A stretch of 60,468 bases of DNA, taken from Mayfieldus sp038040285. GTDB taxonomy: Bacteria; Actinomycetota; Thermoleophilia; Solirubrobacterales; 70-9. Below the pieces are notes generated by a model. The model made no database searches, was not told the origin of the DNA, and saw only the letters and a list, made by a program, of their open reading frames with translations. Position 1 is the stretch's first letter, and each line of letters starts with the position of its first letter. The DNA lies in assembly GCA_038040285.1 (NCBI GenBank), contig JBBPIN010000014.1, positions 1 to 60,468 of the forward strand, read 5' to 3'. Positions 41,041 through 47,118 of this stretch are shown one piece after another. A program made the position numbers and the translations under genes.

Positions 41041-41583
41041 CTAAGCCGGCTGGGGGGCGCCCGTGTCGGGAGGTGGCTCGGCGCCGTAGTCCTCGCCGGA
41101 GCCGATTGGCCGCTCCTCCTCGACCGACCATTCCTGGTTGAAGCCGATCATCGCCACGGCGATGACCAGCACCTGGAGCGGGATCAGGATCACCAGCAGC
41201 AGGCCAATCAACGTGTCGGGGAGGATCGCGGTGTCGAAGCCCGACTTGTCGCGCGCGAACCAGCTCGGGGCGGCGACCGCGGCAAAGATCAACAACAGGA
41301 TCGAGAGCGCCGCCGAGACCGGCAGTACGCCGCGGCTCCAGCGCGCGACCATCACCGCGAAGAAGACGTAGAGCATGACGTAGATGATGCTGATGAGCCC
41401 CATGCCGGCGCCACCCTCGAGTAGCGACCAGCCGCCGATCGTCACCAGCAGGCAAACTCCGGCTGTGGCCAGCAGCAGCAGCACGATCACGGCCTTCGTC
41501 GTGATGGCTTGCGGCTTCTCCCTGTTGGGTCGCCACAGCTCGTAGCCTGGCCTGACCTCTCCTACCGCCATCAACGCAAGCAT
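41041..41583 (-). CDS. Hypothetical membrane protein
   Basis: A 180-residue protein with four predicted transmembrane helices (about residues 28-52, 60-82, 86-106 and 122-146) and hydrophilic, proline-rich termini ending G-A-P-Q-P-A. The N-terminal hydrophilic segment contains W-R-P-N-R-E-K-P-Q-A-I-T-T-K-A. I recognise no family. It lies between two tRNA-Leu genes on the opposite strand. Confidence 0.7.
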   Translation of the reverse strand: MLALMAVGEVRPGYELWRPNREKPQAITTKAVIVLLLLATAGVCLLVTIGGWSLLEGGAGMGLISIIYVMLYVFFAVMVARWSRGVLPVSAALSILLLIFAAVAAPSWFARDKSGFDTAILPDTLIGLLLVILIPLQVLVIAVAMIGFNQEWSVEEERPIGSGEDYGAEPPPDTGAPQPA

Positions 41584-41641
41584 AAATCCCCGCGCTAAAG
41601 AACGCGACAGTTGGGTGCCGACCTAGTATTCGTGGCCACGC

Positions 41642-41726
41642 GCGGGCGTGGTGGAATTTGGAAGACACGCCGGCTTTAGGTGCCGGTGCTCGAAAGAGCT
41701 TGGGGGTTCGAGTCCCTCCGCCCGCA
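41642..41726 (+). tRNA. tRNA-Leu (TAG anticodon)
   Basis: A class II tRNA. Acceptor stem GCGGGCG (41642-41648) pairs with CGCCCGC (41719-41725), and discriminator A follows. The anticodon stem CCGGC/GCCGG encloses TTTAGGT, so the anticodon is TAG. A long variable arm (GTGCTCGAAAGAGCTT) and the T arm GGGGGTTCGAGTCCCTC are present. No encoded CCA. Confidence 0.93.
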
Positions 41727-41796
41727 CTCTGGCAAGCCCAGCGATGTTGCGATCACGGCCGTTGCCAGAGGCCTCGGCGTTACGATTCGAACGCTT

Positions 41797-41870
41797 GGGG
41801 CAGTGGCCAAATTGGTTACGGCACCGGTCTCCAAAACCGGCGATTCCAGGTTCGAGTCCTGGCTGCCCCG
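41797..41870 (+). tRNA. tRNA-Trp (CCA anticodon)
   Basis: Acceptor stem GGGGCAG (41797-41803) pairs with CTGCCCC (41863-41869), with discriminator G. The anticodon stem CCGGT/ACCGG encloses CTCCAAA, giving anticodon CCA. T arm CCAGGTTCGAGTCCTGG is perfect. The gene lies 70 bases after tRNA-Leu(TAG) and 11 bases before the stop of the convergent frameshifted lipoprotein gene. Confidence 0.93.
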
Positions 41871-41881
41871 CTGGCGACTCG

Positions 41882-43130
41882 CTAGCCCTTCGGCTCGAAG
41901 CGGTGCAGAGAGTAGTAGCCGACCAGGTAGAGGGCCTGCCCGTCGGAGACCATCGGCGTGTAGCCCGGTGAGCCGAAGCTGAAGACCTTCTTGTGCGTCA
42001 GCACGTCGATCCCGATCGACTTGCCGGTCGCGAAGCTCGACGTGTAGACGGTGTGACCGATCACCACCGCTGTGCCCGGTATCGAGCCGCCGACGTCGTA
42101 GCGCCAGCGCAGCTTGCCGCTCAGCGCGTCGATCGCGTAGAGGCGATGGTCGTAGGAGCCGATGTAAACGGTCGAGCCCGGCGTGCCTGGAACGTCGGCG
42201 ACCGCCGGCGAGCCGTAGACGAAATTGCCGGTCTGATACGACCAGCTGTACTTGCCGGTTTTCTGGTCGAGCGCGAACACGGTGCCGTCGTCGCGCCCGG
42301 CGTAGACGCGCCCGTTCGCGACCGCCGGCGAGGAGTAGAAGCCGCCATCGCCGCCCGGCGGCAGGTCCTGTGTGTTGACGCGCCAGATCTCGCGCCCGTC
42401 GGAGGCGCGCAGCGCGAACATCGCGCCGCCGTAGTCGCCGAAATAGACCATCCCGCGGTCGAAGCTGGGGCTGGCCTTGATCACATGCGGGACGTGGAAC
42501 GTCCAGCGTGTCTTGCCGTTGGCGGTGTTCAGCGCAAAGAAGATCCCCTTGTCGGAACCCGATGTAGATCGTCTTGCCGATCACCAGCGGCGATGACTGG
42601 AGCGTCGTGGGGAGCTTGCGCTTCCACTCGATCTTCGCGTCGCTGGTGTTCAGCGACAGCAGCGTCCCGTCCTCGAAGGAGACGAATACCTGGGAGCGTC
42701 CGAACACCGGCGCCGTGACGTCAGACGCCGGGCCCTTGTAGCGGCGGTCACGGCGCAGGTCCCAGACCACCTTGCCGGTCTCGGCGTCCAGGGCTCGTAC
42801 GTTGCTGTACTTGTTGACGATGAAAAGGCGGCCGTTGGCGATCGCGGGCGGGAACTCGATCAGCGCCTGGTCGTTGTAGGCCCAGTCCTGCTTCAGCGGC
42901 GGATTGAGGTCGCTGGGCAGGTAGTGGAGGCGCTGCGGGACGCGGCCGAACAACTTCCACTCGATCAGCTTCCCGCCTTGCGACGAGCTGCCGTCGCCAA
43001 TTGGACCGTTGCCGTTACCCGCAGAGCCCCCACCACAACCGCTGGCCAGAACACCGAAAGCGAACGCCAAGACGAGCAAGGTGCCTCGCCAAGGCAACGC
43101 CGAGGGGAAGGTCGAGAAGCGGCTTCGCAT
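41882..43130 (-). pseudogene. PQQ-repeat beta-propeller lipoprotein, frameshifted
   Basis: The N-terminal frame from ATG 43130 has a signal peptide with lipobox L-A-S-G-C and PQQ/WD-like blades (L-D-A-E-T-G-K-V-V-W-D, L-N-T-S-D-A-K-I-E-W). At about 42558-42560 (CCC on the plus strand) one extra base shifts the frame; removing it lets I-Y-I-G-S-D-K-G-I-F-F-A-L-N-T-A-N-G-K follow and joins the C-terminal blades, which are intact to the stop at 41882. The whole repaired protein would have about 415 residues. As written, the product is broken about half way. A sequencing or assembly slip in a short homopolymer would also explain it. The function of intact relatives is BamB-like or a PQQ-dependent-dehydrogenase-like scaffold. 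Confidence 0.8.
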
Positions 43131-43227
43131 CGTGGGAGCTATCGGCACCTGTGCGCCCAAGCCAAAGGGCGGCAGCGGCGTCCCAATTCGGCTCCCCGGC
43201 GGAGACCTATAATCGGCCGGAGCGTCG

Positions 43228-43298
43228 GCGGGCGTGGTGTAACGGTTGCACGAGAGCCTTCCAAGCTCTTGGTGCCGGTTCGAGTCCGGTCGCCCGCT
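43228..43298 (+). tRNA. tRNA-Gly (TCC anticodon)
   Basis: Acceptor stem GCGGGCG (43228-43234) pairs with CGCCCGC (43291-43297), with discriminator T. The anticodon stem AGAGC/GCTCT encloses CTTCCAA, giving TCC. T arm GCCGGTTCGAGTCCGGT. CCA not encoded. Confidence 0.93.
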
Positions 43299-43334
43299 CT
43301 AGGAGCGGAAGGGAGCTGGCATGCTGGAGCGACG

Positions 43335-43769
43335 CTACTCCTGAGACAGGAGTGCTCGAATGAATCCGCCTCGACGGGCGGTACGGCGCCGGTGGCAGTT
43401 TGCGCAGACCACATCGCACTTCGCGATTTCGTTGAGAACGGCCTGCCAGGTTAGGTGTCTGAGCCCGTAGGAGATCGTGAACTTCTTATCCGCAAGGTGG
43501 TCGAACTCGAGTACGAGCGGATCCCGTTCACCGCAGTCCGTGCATGGGTGCGTTCGGAAATACTCATTCAAGTACTTCGCCCGTTCTCTGGTCTGCGCTT
43601 GTTTTCGGGCCGCAGCCTGATCGATGTACCTCTGGCGATTCGCTGCGTAGTGCTCCTTTCCGTACTCAGATCGACACGGACGACAGTAGGTATCCCGCTG
43701 ACCGCGCGCCTTGCGATGCCACGCAAACTGTTCGGTTCGCTTGAGCTCACCGCAGCGCGAGCACGTCAT
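43335..43769 (-). CDS. HNH-family endonuclease-like protein with CxxC zinc sites
   Basis: About 144 residues from the ATG at 43769 (longer starts up to 43805 exist). N-terminal C-S-R-C-G-E-L-K and Y-C-R-P-C-R-S-E-Y-G make one zinc site, C-T-D-C-G-E-R-D-P-L-V-L-E-F-D-H-L the HNH-type strand and His, and V-C-A-N-C-H-R-R-R-T-A the final CxxC-H. This resembles HNH nucleases from phage and mobile elements. It lies alone, on the reverse strand, between tRNA-Gly and tRNA-Pro, a position that suggests acquisition. Catalytic function untested. Confidence 0.75.
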   Translation of the reverse strand: MTCSRCGELKRTEQFAWHRKARGQRDTYCRPCRSEYGKEHYAANRQRYIDQAAARKQAQTRERAKYLNEYFRTHPCTDCGERDPLVLEFDHLADKKFTISYGLRHLTWQAVLNEIAKCDVVCANCHRRRTARRGGFIRALLSQE

Positions 43770-43853
43770 GCAGGAAGTAGGCTCCAACATCCAAATCGAA
43801 CACATGTTCGCAGTCAGCGCGGACGGAATGTTGGCGTAGACTCAGCCCCATAT

Positions 43854-43927
43854 CGGGGCGTGGCGCAGTCTGGTAGCGCATTCGGCTGGGGGCCGAAAGG
43901 TCGCTGGTTCAAATCCAGTCGCCCCGA
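43854..43927 (+). tRNA. tRNA-Pro (GGG anticodon)
   Basis: Acceptor stem CGGGGCG (43854-43860) pairs with CGCCCCG (43920-43926), with discriminator A. The anticodon stem TTCGG/CCGAA encloses CTGGGGG, giving GGG. T arm GCTGGTTCAAATCCAGT. It marks the left edge of the accessory region. Directly after it comes a hairpin (GAAACCG/CGGTTTC, 43934-43959). Confidence 0.93.
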
Positions 43928-44287
43928 CTATCTGAAACCGACGCGTTTGCGGCGGTTTCGTGGTATTCATCACCCCGGCCAGCTCAAATGGCGGGGTCCA
44001 TTTGGGGTCCAATTTCTGGCAGAAACCCCCTTTTTCAGGAAACCCCCAGCTCGGTTGTCGACGATCACTTCGTCGAATGCGGGCGGCTTCATGCGCGTTC
44101 CGCTCTTCGCGCAAAGCAGGAGCGGTCCACCGGAGCGGCTCGGCCACCGCTTGCTGTCTCGGGTGCGGGTCTAACTAACTCTGCGCGGGCGCCACGGAAT
44201 GCGCGCTGGTTGGGATGCGCGTCGGTAGCGACTGCTGCGCTAATGCGGTCGGGCCACGAACGCCCCAGTTGCGGCAAAATCGCACCG
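43928..44287. other. Non-coding stretch after tRNA-Pro (possible attachment-site zone)
   Basis: 360 bases without a convincing gene. It holds a hairpin (GAAACCG at 43934-43940 with CGGTTTC at 43953-43959, plus an inner CGC/GCG pair) just behind the tRNA. It also holds two adjacent direct repeats GGGGTCCATTT and GGGGTCCAATTT (43993-44003, 44004-44015) and two AAACCCCC copies (about 44023 and 44040). Such short repeats at a tRNA 3' end are common next to phage or island integration sites. No integrase gene or second tRNA 3'-end copy was found in the window, so this remains a suggestion. Confidence 0.4.
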
Positions 44288-44569
44288 GTGGAGATTGAAA
44301 TCGAAATGTTGCTGAACATCCGTTCCGCTCTGGCCGATCACGATGAGAATTGCGATTCAGAGGCGAAGGCGATCCTCATGAACCCCGGCAACTTCGACTT
44401 GATCGGTTGGGTGGAGGTACTTGGCCTACCGGTCCTGCCCGACGAGCGTGTTGAGCCCAAAATGGCCCGCGTCCTCTGCGGAGTCGGTACCGGCGGACAC
44501 TGCGAAGAAGGCCAGGTCGTTTGGGATGAGGATGGCCAAGCGTGGGTCGCCGCGGAGCCAGAGGCCTAG
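44288..44569 (+). CDS. Small hypothetical acidic protein
   Basis: 93 residues from the GTG at 44288 (V-E-I-E-I-E-M-L-L-N-I-R-S-A-L-A); the frame extends upstream to 43988 but that part has no protein-like character. The body is acidic (D-H-D-E-N-C-D-S-E-A-K-A; V-L-P-D-E-R-V-E-P-K-M-A-R-V; D-E-D-G-Q-A-W-V-A). No recognised motif. The ribosome-binding region is weak, and an ATG six codons in is an alternative. Its end overlaps the convergent 186-aa gene by 4 bases. Confidence 0.45.
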   Translation: MEIEIEMLLNIRSALADHDENCDSEAKAILMNPGNFDLIGWVEVLGLPVLPDERVEPKMARVLCGVGTGGHCEEGQVVWDEDGQAWVAAEPEA

Positions 44570-45126
44570 CTGATCTTGTCCGAGAAGTTCGAGTGGGCGA
44601 ACAGAGAACCTGTGAACATCGCGCAGAGCTTGTACTTCAGATGCACTGCGGCATCCTCAGACAGCTGGGCAATCCGGTGATCCTCTAGGAAATCGTGGTG
44701 GACGGTGATCGCGGCGTACAGAAGTGCCAGGCCCTCGGGCATGCCGAACTCGTCGAGCGCTGGTAGATAGAAGTAATTGATGAGGTGGTCGTGGGTCCGG
44801 AGGTCTTGAAGCGCCCCCTCCTTGACCGCCCCCTCCTCCACGAGCTGATCAAGAGGAAGGACTGGCGCCAGCGTCCGCACCGGGTGGGCGTAGCCAGTTG
44901 CCCCCTGGGCCGTCATGCTGCAGGTAGGGGTCACCAACATCCCGAAGCCCGAATCGAAGGGCCCGGAGAGGAATTTTCGACCGCCGGCACTATGCTCGAT
45001 CGCGTCGGCAGGCCAAGGATAGCCTCGGGGCACGTCGCGGAAGAGGTCGCCCTGGCGCACGTAGTCCGTGCGCTCGACGTAGTAGGCCTCGTTTGGGGGC
45101 CGGAGTTCCCAGTTATCTAGCGCCAC
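44566..45126 (-). CDS. Uncharacterised protein, remote relative of the 48.5-kb gene
   Basis: A 186-residue protein of no family I know. Blocks in order: Y-V-R-Q-G-D-L-F-R-D-V-P, G-F-G-M-L-V-T-P-T-C-S-M, L-A-P-V-L-P-L, L-I-N-Y-F-Y-L-P-A-L, and A-Q-L-S-E-D-A-A-V-H-L-K-Y-K-L-C. The same order of blocks occurs in the product of 48502-49131 (G-Q-I-W, A-V-V-T-R-T-K, L-W-T-V-P-V-Y, A-N-L-F-Y-L-P-A-S, L-R-L-T-E-D-A-L-G-A-L). The 'G-D-[IL]-[WF] ... V-[VL]-[VT]' start recalls small beta-barrel toxins of the MazF/PemK type, though I would not assign it. It lies 32 bases behind the HTH gene on the same strand and left of the ubiquitin-like operon. Confidence 0.65.
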   Translation of the reverse strand: MALDNWELRPPNEAYYVERTDYVRQGDLFRDVPRGYPWPADAIEHSAGGRKFLSGPFDSGFGMLVTPTCSMTAQGATGYAHPVRTLAPVLPLDQLVEEGAVKEGALQDLRTHDHLINYFYLPALDEFGMPEGLALLYAAITVHHDFLEDHRIAQLSEDAAVHLKYKLCAMFTGSLFAHSNFSDKIS

Positions 45127-45158
45127 GGGACCACGCTAGCGCGTGACCCCGGCAGAGA

Positions 45159-45425
45159 TTAGGCGTTGTAGTCCTCGTCGGTGAGGATGTGTTGCTTCTC
45201 TGGCTCTTGGCGCTCGGAAGGCAGCGTTGTATCGGGAGCAAACTGGCTCCACATTTCCTTGCGCATCCGGTCGACGTCCGCCTTGCGGAAGCGGCGGAAG
45301 CCCGACCCCGGCAATCGAGCAGCCTGAAGCAGCCCTCTTTTCTCGAGGTTTCGCACGGTGTTCTCGTGCACGCCGAGCTGCTTGGCGGTCTCGCGGACAT
45401 TGAGGAACTCGGTAGTAGGGGACAT
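45159..45425 (-). CDS. MerR/excisionase-type helix-turn-helix protein
   Basis: An 88-residue protein with the HTH_17 pattern N-V-R-E-T-A-K-Q-L-G-V-H-E-N-T-V-R-N-L-E-K-R-G-L-L, then R-L-P-G-S-G-F-R-R-F-R-K-A-D-V-D-R-M as in excisionase-type DNA-binding domains. C-terminal 25 residues are acidic. It is divergent from the ubiquitin-like operon over 128-240 bases of AT-richer DNA and precedes the 186-aa gene on its own strand, so it may regulate both directions. Confidence 0.8.
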   Translation of the reverse strand: MSPTTEFLNVRETAKQLGVHENTVRNLEKRGLLQAARLPGSGFRRFRKADVDRMRKEMWSQFAPDTTLPSERQEPEKQHILTDEDYNA

Positions 45426-45553
45426 GCTTCACCTCCTTTGGGGGGCCCGACAAGTTCAATATATACACATTGGGTGCTATATAAACCATGTTGGCCGTAT
45501 GATCTATAGCGAGCTTGTGTAGCTTGTAGACTTTGTGCTACCATGTCGGCACG
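45426..45553. promoter_or_regulatory. AT-rich divergent promoter region (HTH gene / ubiquitin-like operon)
   Basis: This stretch is clearly more AT-rich than its surroundings (AATATATACACATT, CTATATAAACC, TGATCTATAGCG). Two near-repeats AGCTTGTGTAGCTTGTAGAC lie at about 45511-45530. A possible forward promoter is TTGTGT near 45514 with TACCAT about 18 bases later, a modest match. Together with divergent gene order this is where both transcripts most likely start. Confidence 0.4.
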
Positions 45554-45658
45554 ATGCCGGACGCACTTGAACTAGATCGTCGGCCCACCAGTCGGGGCGA
45601 AACGCTGATCACGCGTCCAGAGGCGTCCCGACCGAGCCAGCCTCACCGAAAGGACTGA
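45554..45658 (+). CDS. Possible 34-residue leader peptide
   Basis: An ATG at 45554 opens a 34-codon frame ending at TGA 45656-45658, five bases before the TTG of the ubiquitin-like gene, and the predicted ribosome-binding site of that gene (AAAGGA at 45650-45654) lies inside it. The peptide is basic and hydrophilic (starts M-P-D-A-L-E-L-D-R-R-P-T-S-R-G and ends H-R-K-D). There is no strong ribosome-binding site ahead of it. It may be a translated leader that couples expression, or a chance frame. Confidence 0.3.
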   Translation: MPDALELDRRPTSRGETLITRPEASRPSQPHRKD

Positions 45659-45663
45659 GTCCG

Positions 45664-46131
45664 TTGCAGATCTATGTCCACCAGCAGAACACCGAGCTGA
45701 AGCTGATCGAGGTCAAGGAGACCATCACCATCGAGGAGCTGGCCAGCGCCCACGGCGAGGAGGGGGCCACCTTGGTCTGGATCGAGGATGTCGAGGAGGT
45801 CCTGGAGGCCAGCACCACATTGGCCGATGCCGGAATCGCCGAGCGCTCCCACGTGCACATCTCGCGCTGCCACCGGATCACTGTCAGGGTGCGCTTCGGC
45901 GGGGACGCCAAGAGCCGTGAGTTCGCGGCCGGCGCGACGATCGCCCGCGTTTTCGAGTGGGCCACCGGCAAGCATGGCTTCGAGCTCACCCCAAGCGAGC
46001 GCGCCAAGCACACGCTTGGCATTTGCGACACGCTGACCCAACCGGATAAGTCCGAGCACATTGGCTCGCTCGCCAACCAGGAGTGCTCGGTCTGCCTCGA
46101 CCTCGCCCCCAAGGAGCGCTTCGAGGGCTAG
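45664..46131 (+). CDS. Two-domain ubiquitin-like modifier
   Basis: A 155-residue protein starting at TTG 45664, with AAAGGA 9 bases upstream. Two beta-grasp (ubiquitin-like) domains are seen. Domain 1, about residues 1-70: I-Y-V-H-Q-Q-N-T-E-L, L-I-E-V-K-E-T-I-T-I-E-E-L-A, and a helix. Domain 2, about 72-155: R-I-T-V-R-V-R-F, S-R-E-F-A-A-G-A-T-I-A-R-V-F-E-W-A. The protein ends R-F-E-G with the Gly at the C terminus, as needed for E1 adenylation without processing. Multi-ubiquitin (DUF2604-type) proteins with this arrangement occur with E2, JAB and E1 genes, as here. It is the first gene of the operon and its stop overlaps the E2-like start (TAGTG). Confidence 0.85.
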   Translation: MQIYVHQQNTELKLIEVKETITIEELASAHGEEGATLVWIEDVEEVLEASTTLADAGIAERSHVHISRCHRITVRVRFGGDAKSREFAAGATIARVFEWATGKHGFELTPSERAKHTLGICDTLTQPDKSEHIGSLANQECSVCLDLAPKERFEG

Positions 46132-46613
46132 TGGCCGAGCCGGCAAAGCAGATGGCGCCGGATGAGGCCGCGTTTCTCGAGGACCTCGCCGGCGCCCGTT
46201 TCCTGGCAGGCGACGACGCAGGCCGCTGGCGACTGGTCGGTGGAGTCGATTGGCCATTCGCCACGATCGCCGTCTCCGCCGCACCGAGGGAAGGCAGTCC
46301 GAGCGAGTTCGCGATCCGCTTCGAGCTCAGCGGTTATCCCGGCAGCGCGACTGGTACGCCTTGGCACCTGACGGAGGGCCGCGCCTTGTCGGCCGAGGAG
46401 CGGCCTAAGGGTGGACGAGCCGGTCTAGCCTTCAGGCCAGACTGGAGCAACGGACTTGCCCTCTACATTCCCTGCGACCGGGTCGCGGTCCAGGGTCATG
46501 GCGATTGGCCCACCAAGCATCCGGGGTTGCTCTGGGACCCGGCAGTTGGGATCACCTCCTACCTGCGCGTTGTTCACGAGGTCCTGCACGAGGACGACTA
46601 TGCGGGTGTCTAG
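46131..46613 (+). CDS. E2-like ubiquitin-conjugating domain protein
   Basis: A 160-residue protein from GTG 46131, which shares a base with the modifier stop. The strand order F-A-I-R-F-E-L-S-G-Y-P-G, then T-P-W-H-L, and L-A-L-Y-I-P-C-D-R, followed by W-D-P-A-V-G-I-T-S-Y-L-R-V-V-H-E-V, fits the compact UBC fold predicted for prokaryotic E2 families. Cys115 in I-P-C-D-R is at the position expected for the catalytic cysteine. The assignment rests on context (modifier, JAMM and E1 genes) more than on close similarity to classical E2s. Confidence 0.7.
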   Translation: MAEPAKQMAPDEAAFLEDLAGARFLAGDDAGRWRLVGGVDWPFATIAVSAAPREGSPSEFAIRFELSGYPGSATGTPWHLTEGRALSAEERPKGGRAGLAFRPDWSNGLALYIPCDRVAVQGHGDWPTKHPGLLWDPAVGITSYLRVVHEVLHEDDYAGV

Positions 46614-47118
46614 GTGGCTCTCCCGCAGGGTTCTCAGGCGCCGTTCTCGGCTGAGGTTCCACCGAACCGCCTGGCACGCAATGATCGAGGAGCTCGGCCG
46701 GCGGGGCGAAGGGCGCCGGGAGGCGGGAGCATTTCTGCTGGCACCACGGAAAGGTGAGCGGCGCCGTGTTTCCAGGATTGTCTACCTGGACGATCTCGAC
46801 CCCCACTGCCTCGTCGGAAGTATCCACCTGAATGGTGACGCCTACTCCGCACTGTGGAGCCTTTGCGATCGAGATCAGCTTCGCGTCATCGCTGACATCC
46901 ACACCCATCCCGGCAAGGGGGTCAGGCAGAGTGCAATCGATATGGACAACCCGATGGTCGCGCGCCGTGGCCACCTGGCCCTGATCGCGCCCGATCTGGC
47001 GACTCGCCCGATTTCACCGCGTGAGCTCGGCGTTCACGAGTACCTGGCAGAAGACGGATGGTCGTCGCGGTTTGGCCGCAAAGCAAGGCGGCTCGTCTAC
47101 GTGGGGCGGCACCCGTAA
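46600..47118 (+). CDS. JAMM/MPN-type isopeptidase
   Basis: A 172-residue metalloprotease starting at ATG 46600, 14 bases inside the E2-like gene. The JAMM zinc site is complete: E41 in R-E-A-G-A-F, H101-T-H103-P, S111 and D114 in the stretch H-T-H-P-G-K-G-V-R-Q-S-A-I-D, spaced H-x-H-x7-S-x2-D as in canonical deubiquitinases. In this operon it would trim or remove the ubiquitin-like modifier. An internal GTG two codons later is an alternative start. Its TAA overlaps the E1 ATG (TAATG). Confidence 0.88.
   Translation: MRVSRWLSRRVLRRRSRLRFHRTAWHAMIEELGRRGEGRREAGAFLLAPRKGERRRVSRIVYLDDLDPHCLVGSIHLNGDAYSALWSLCDRDQLRVIADIHTHPGKGVRQSAIDMDNPMVARRGHLALIAPDLATRPISPRELGVHEYLAEDGWSSRFGRKARRLVYVGRHP

Noticed and set aside
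39512..41044. A 510-codon forward frame over the M28 peptidase gene, reading through a tRNA gene
   Set aside because: It runs through tRNA-Leu and lies antisense to a convincing peptidase with zinc ligands. No protein-like features are present.
45189..45509. Forward 106-codon frame over the HTH gene
   Set aside because: Lies antisense to the excisionase-type HTH gene, lacks a ribosome-binding site and has no domain.
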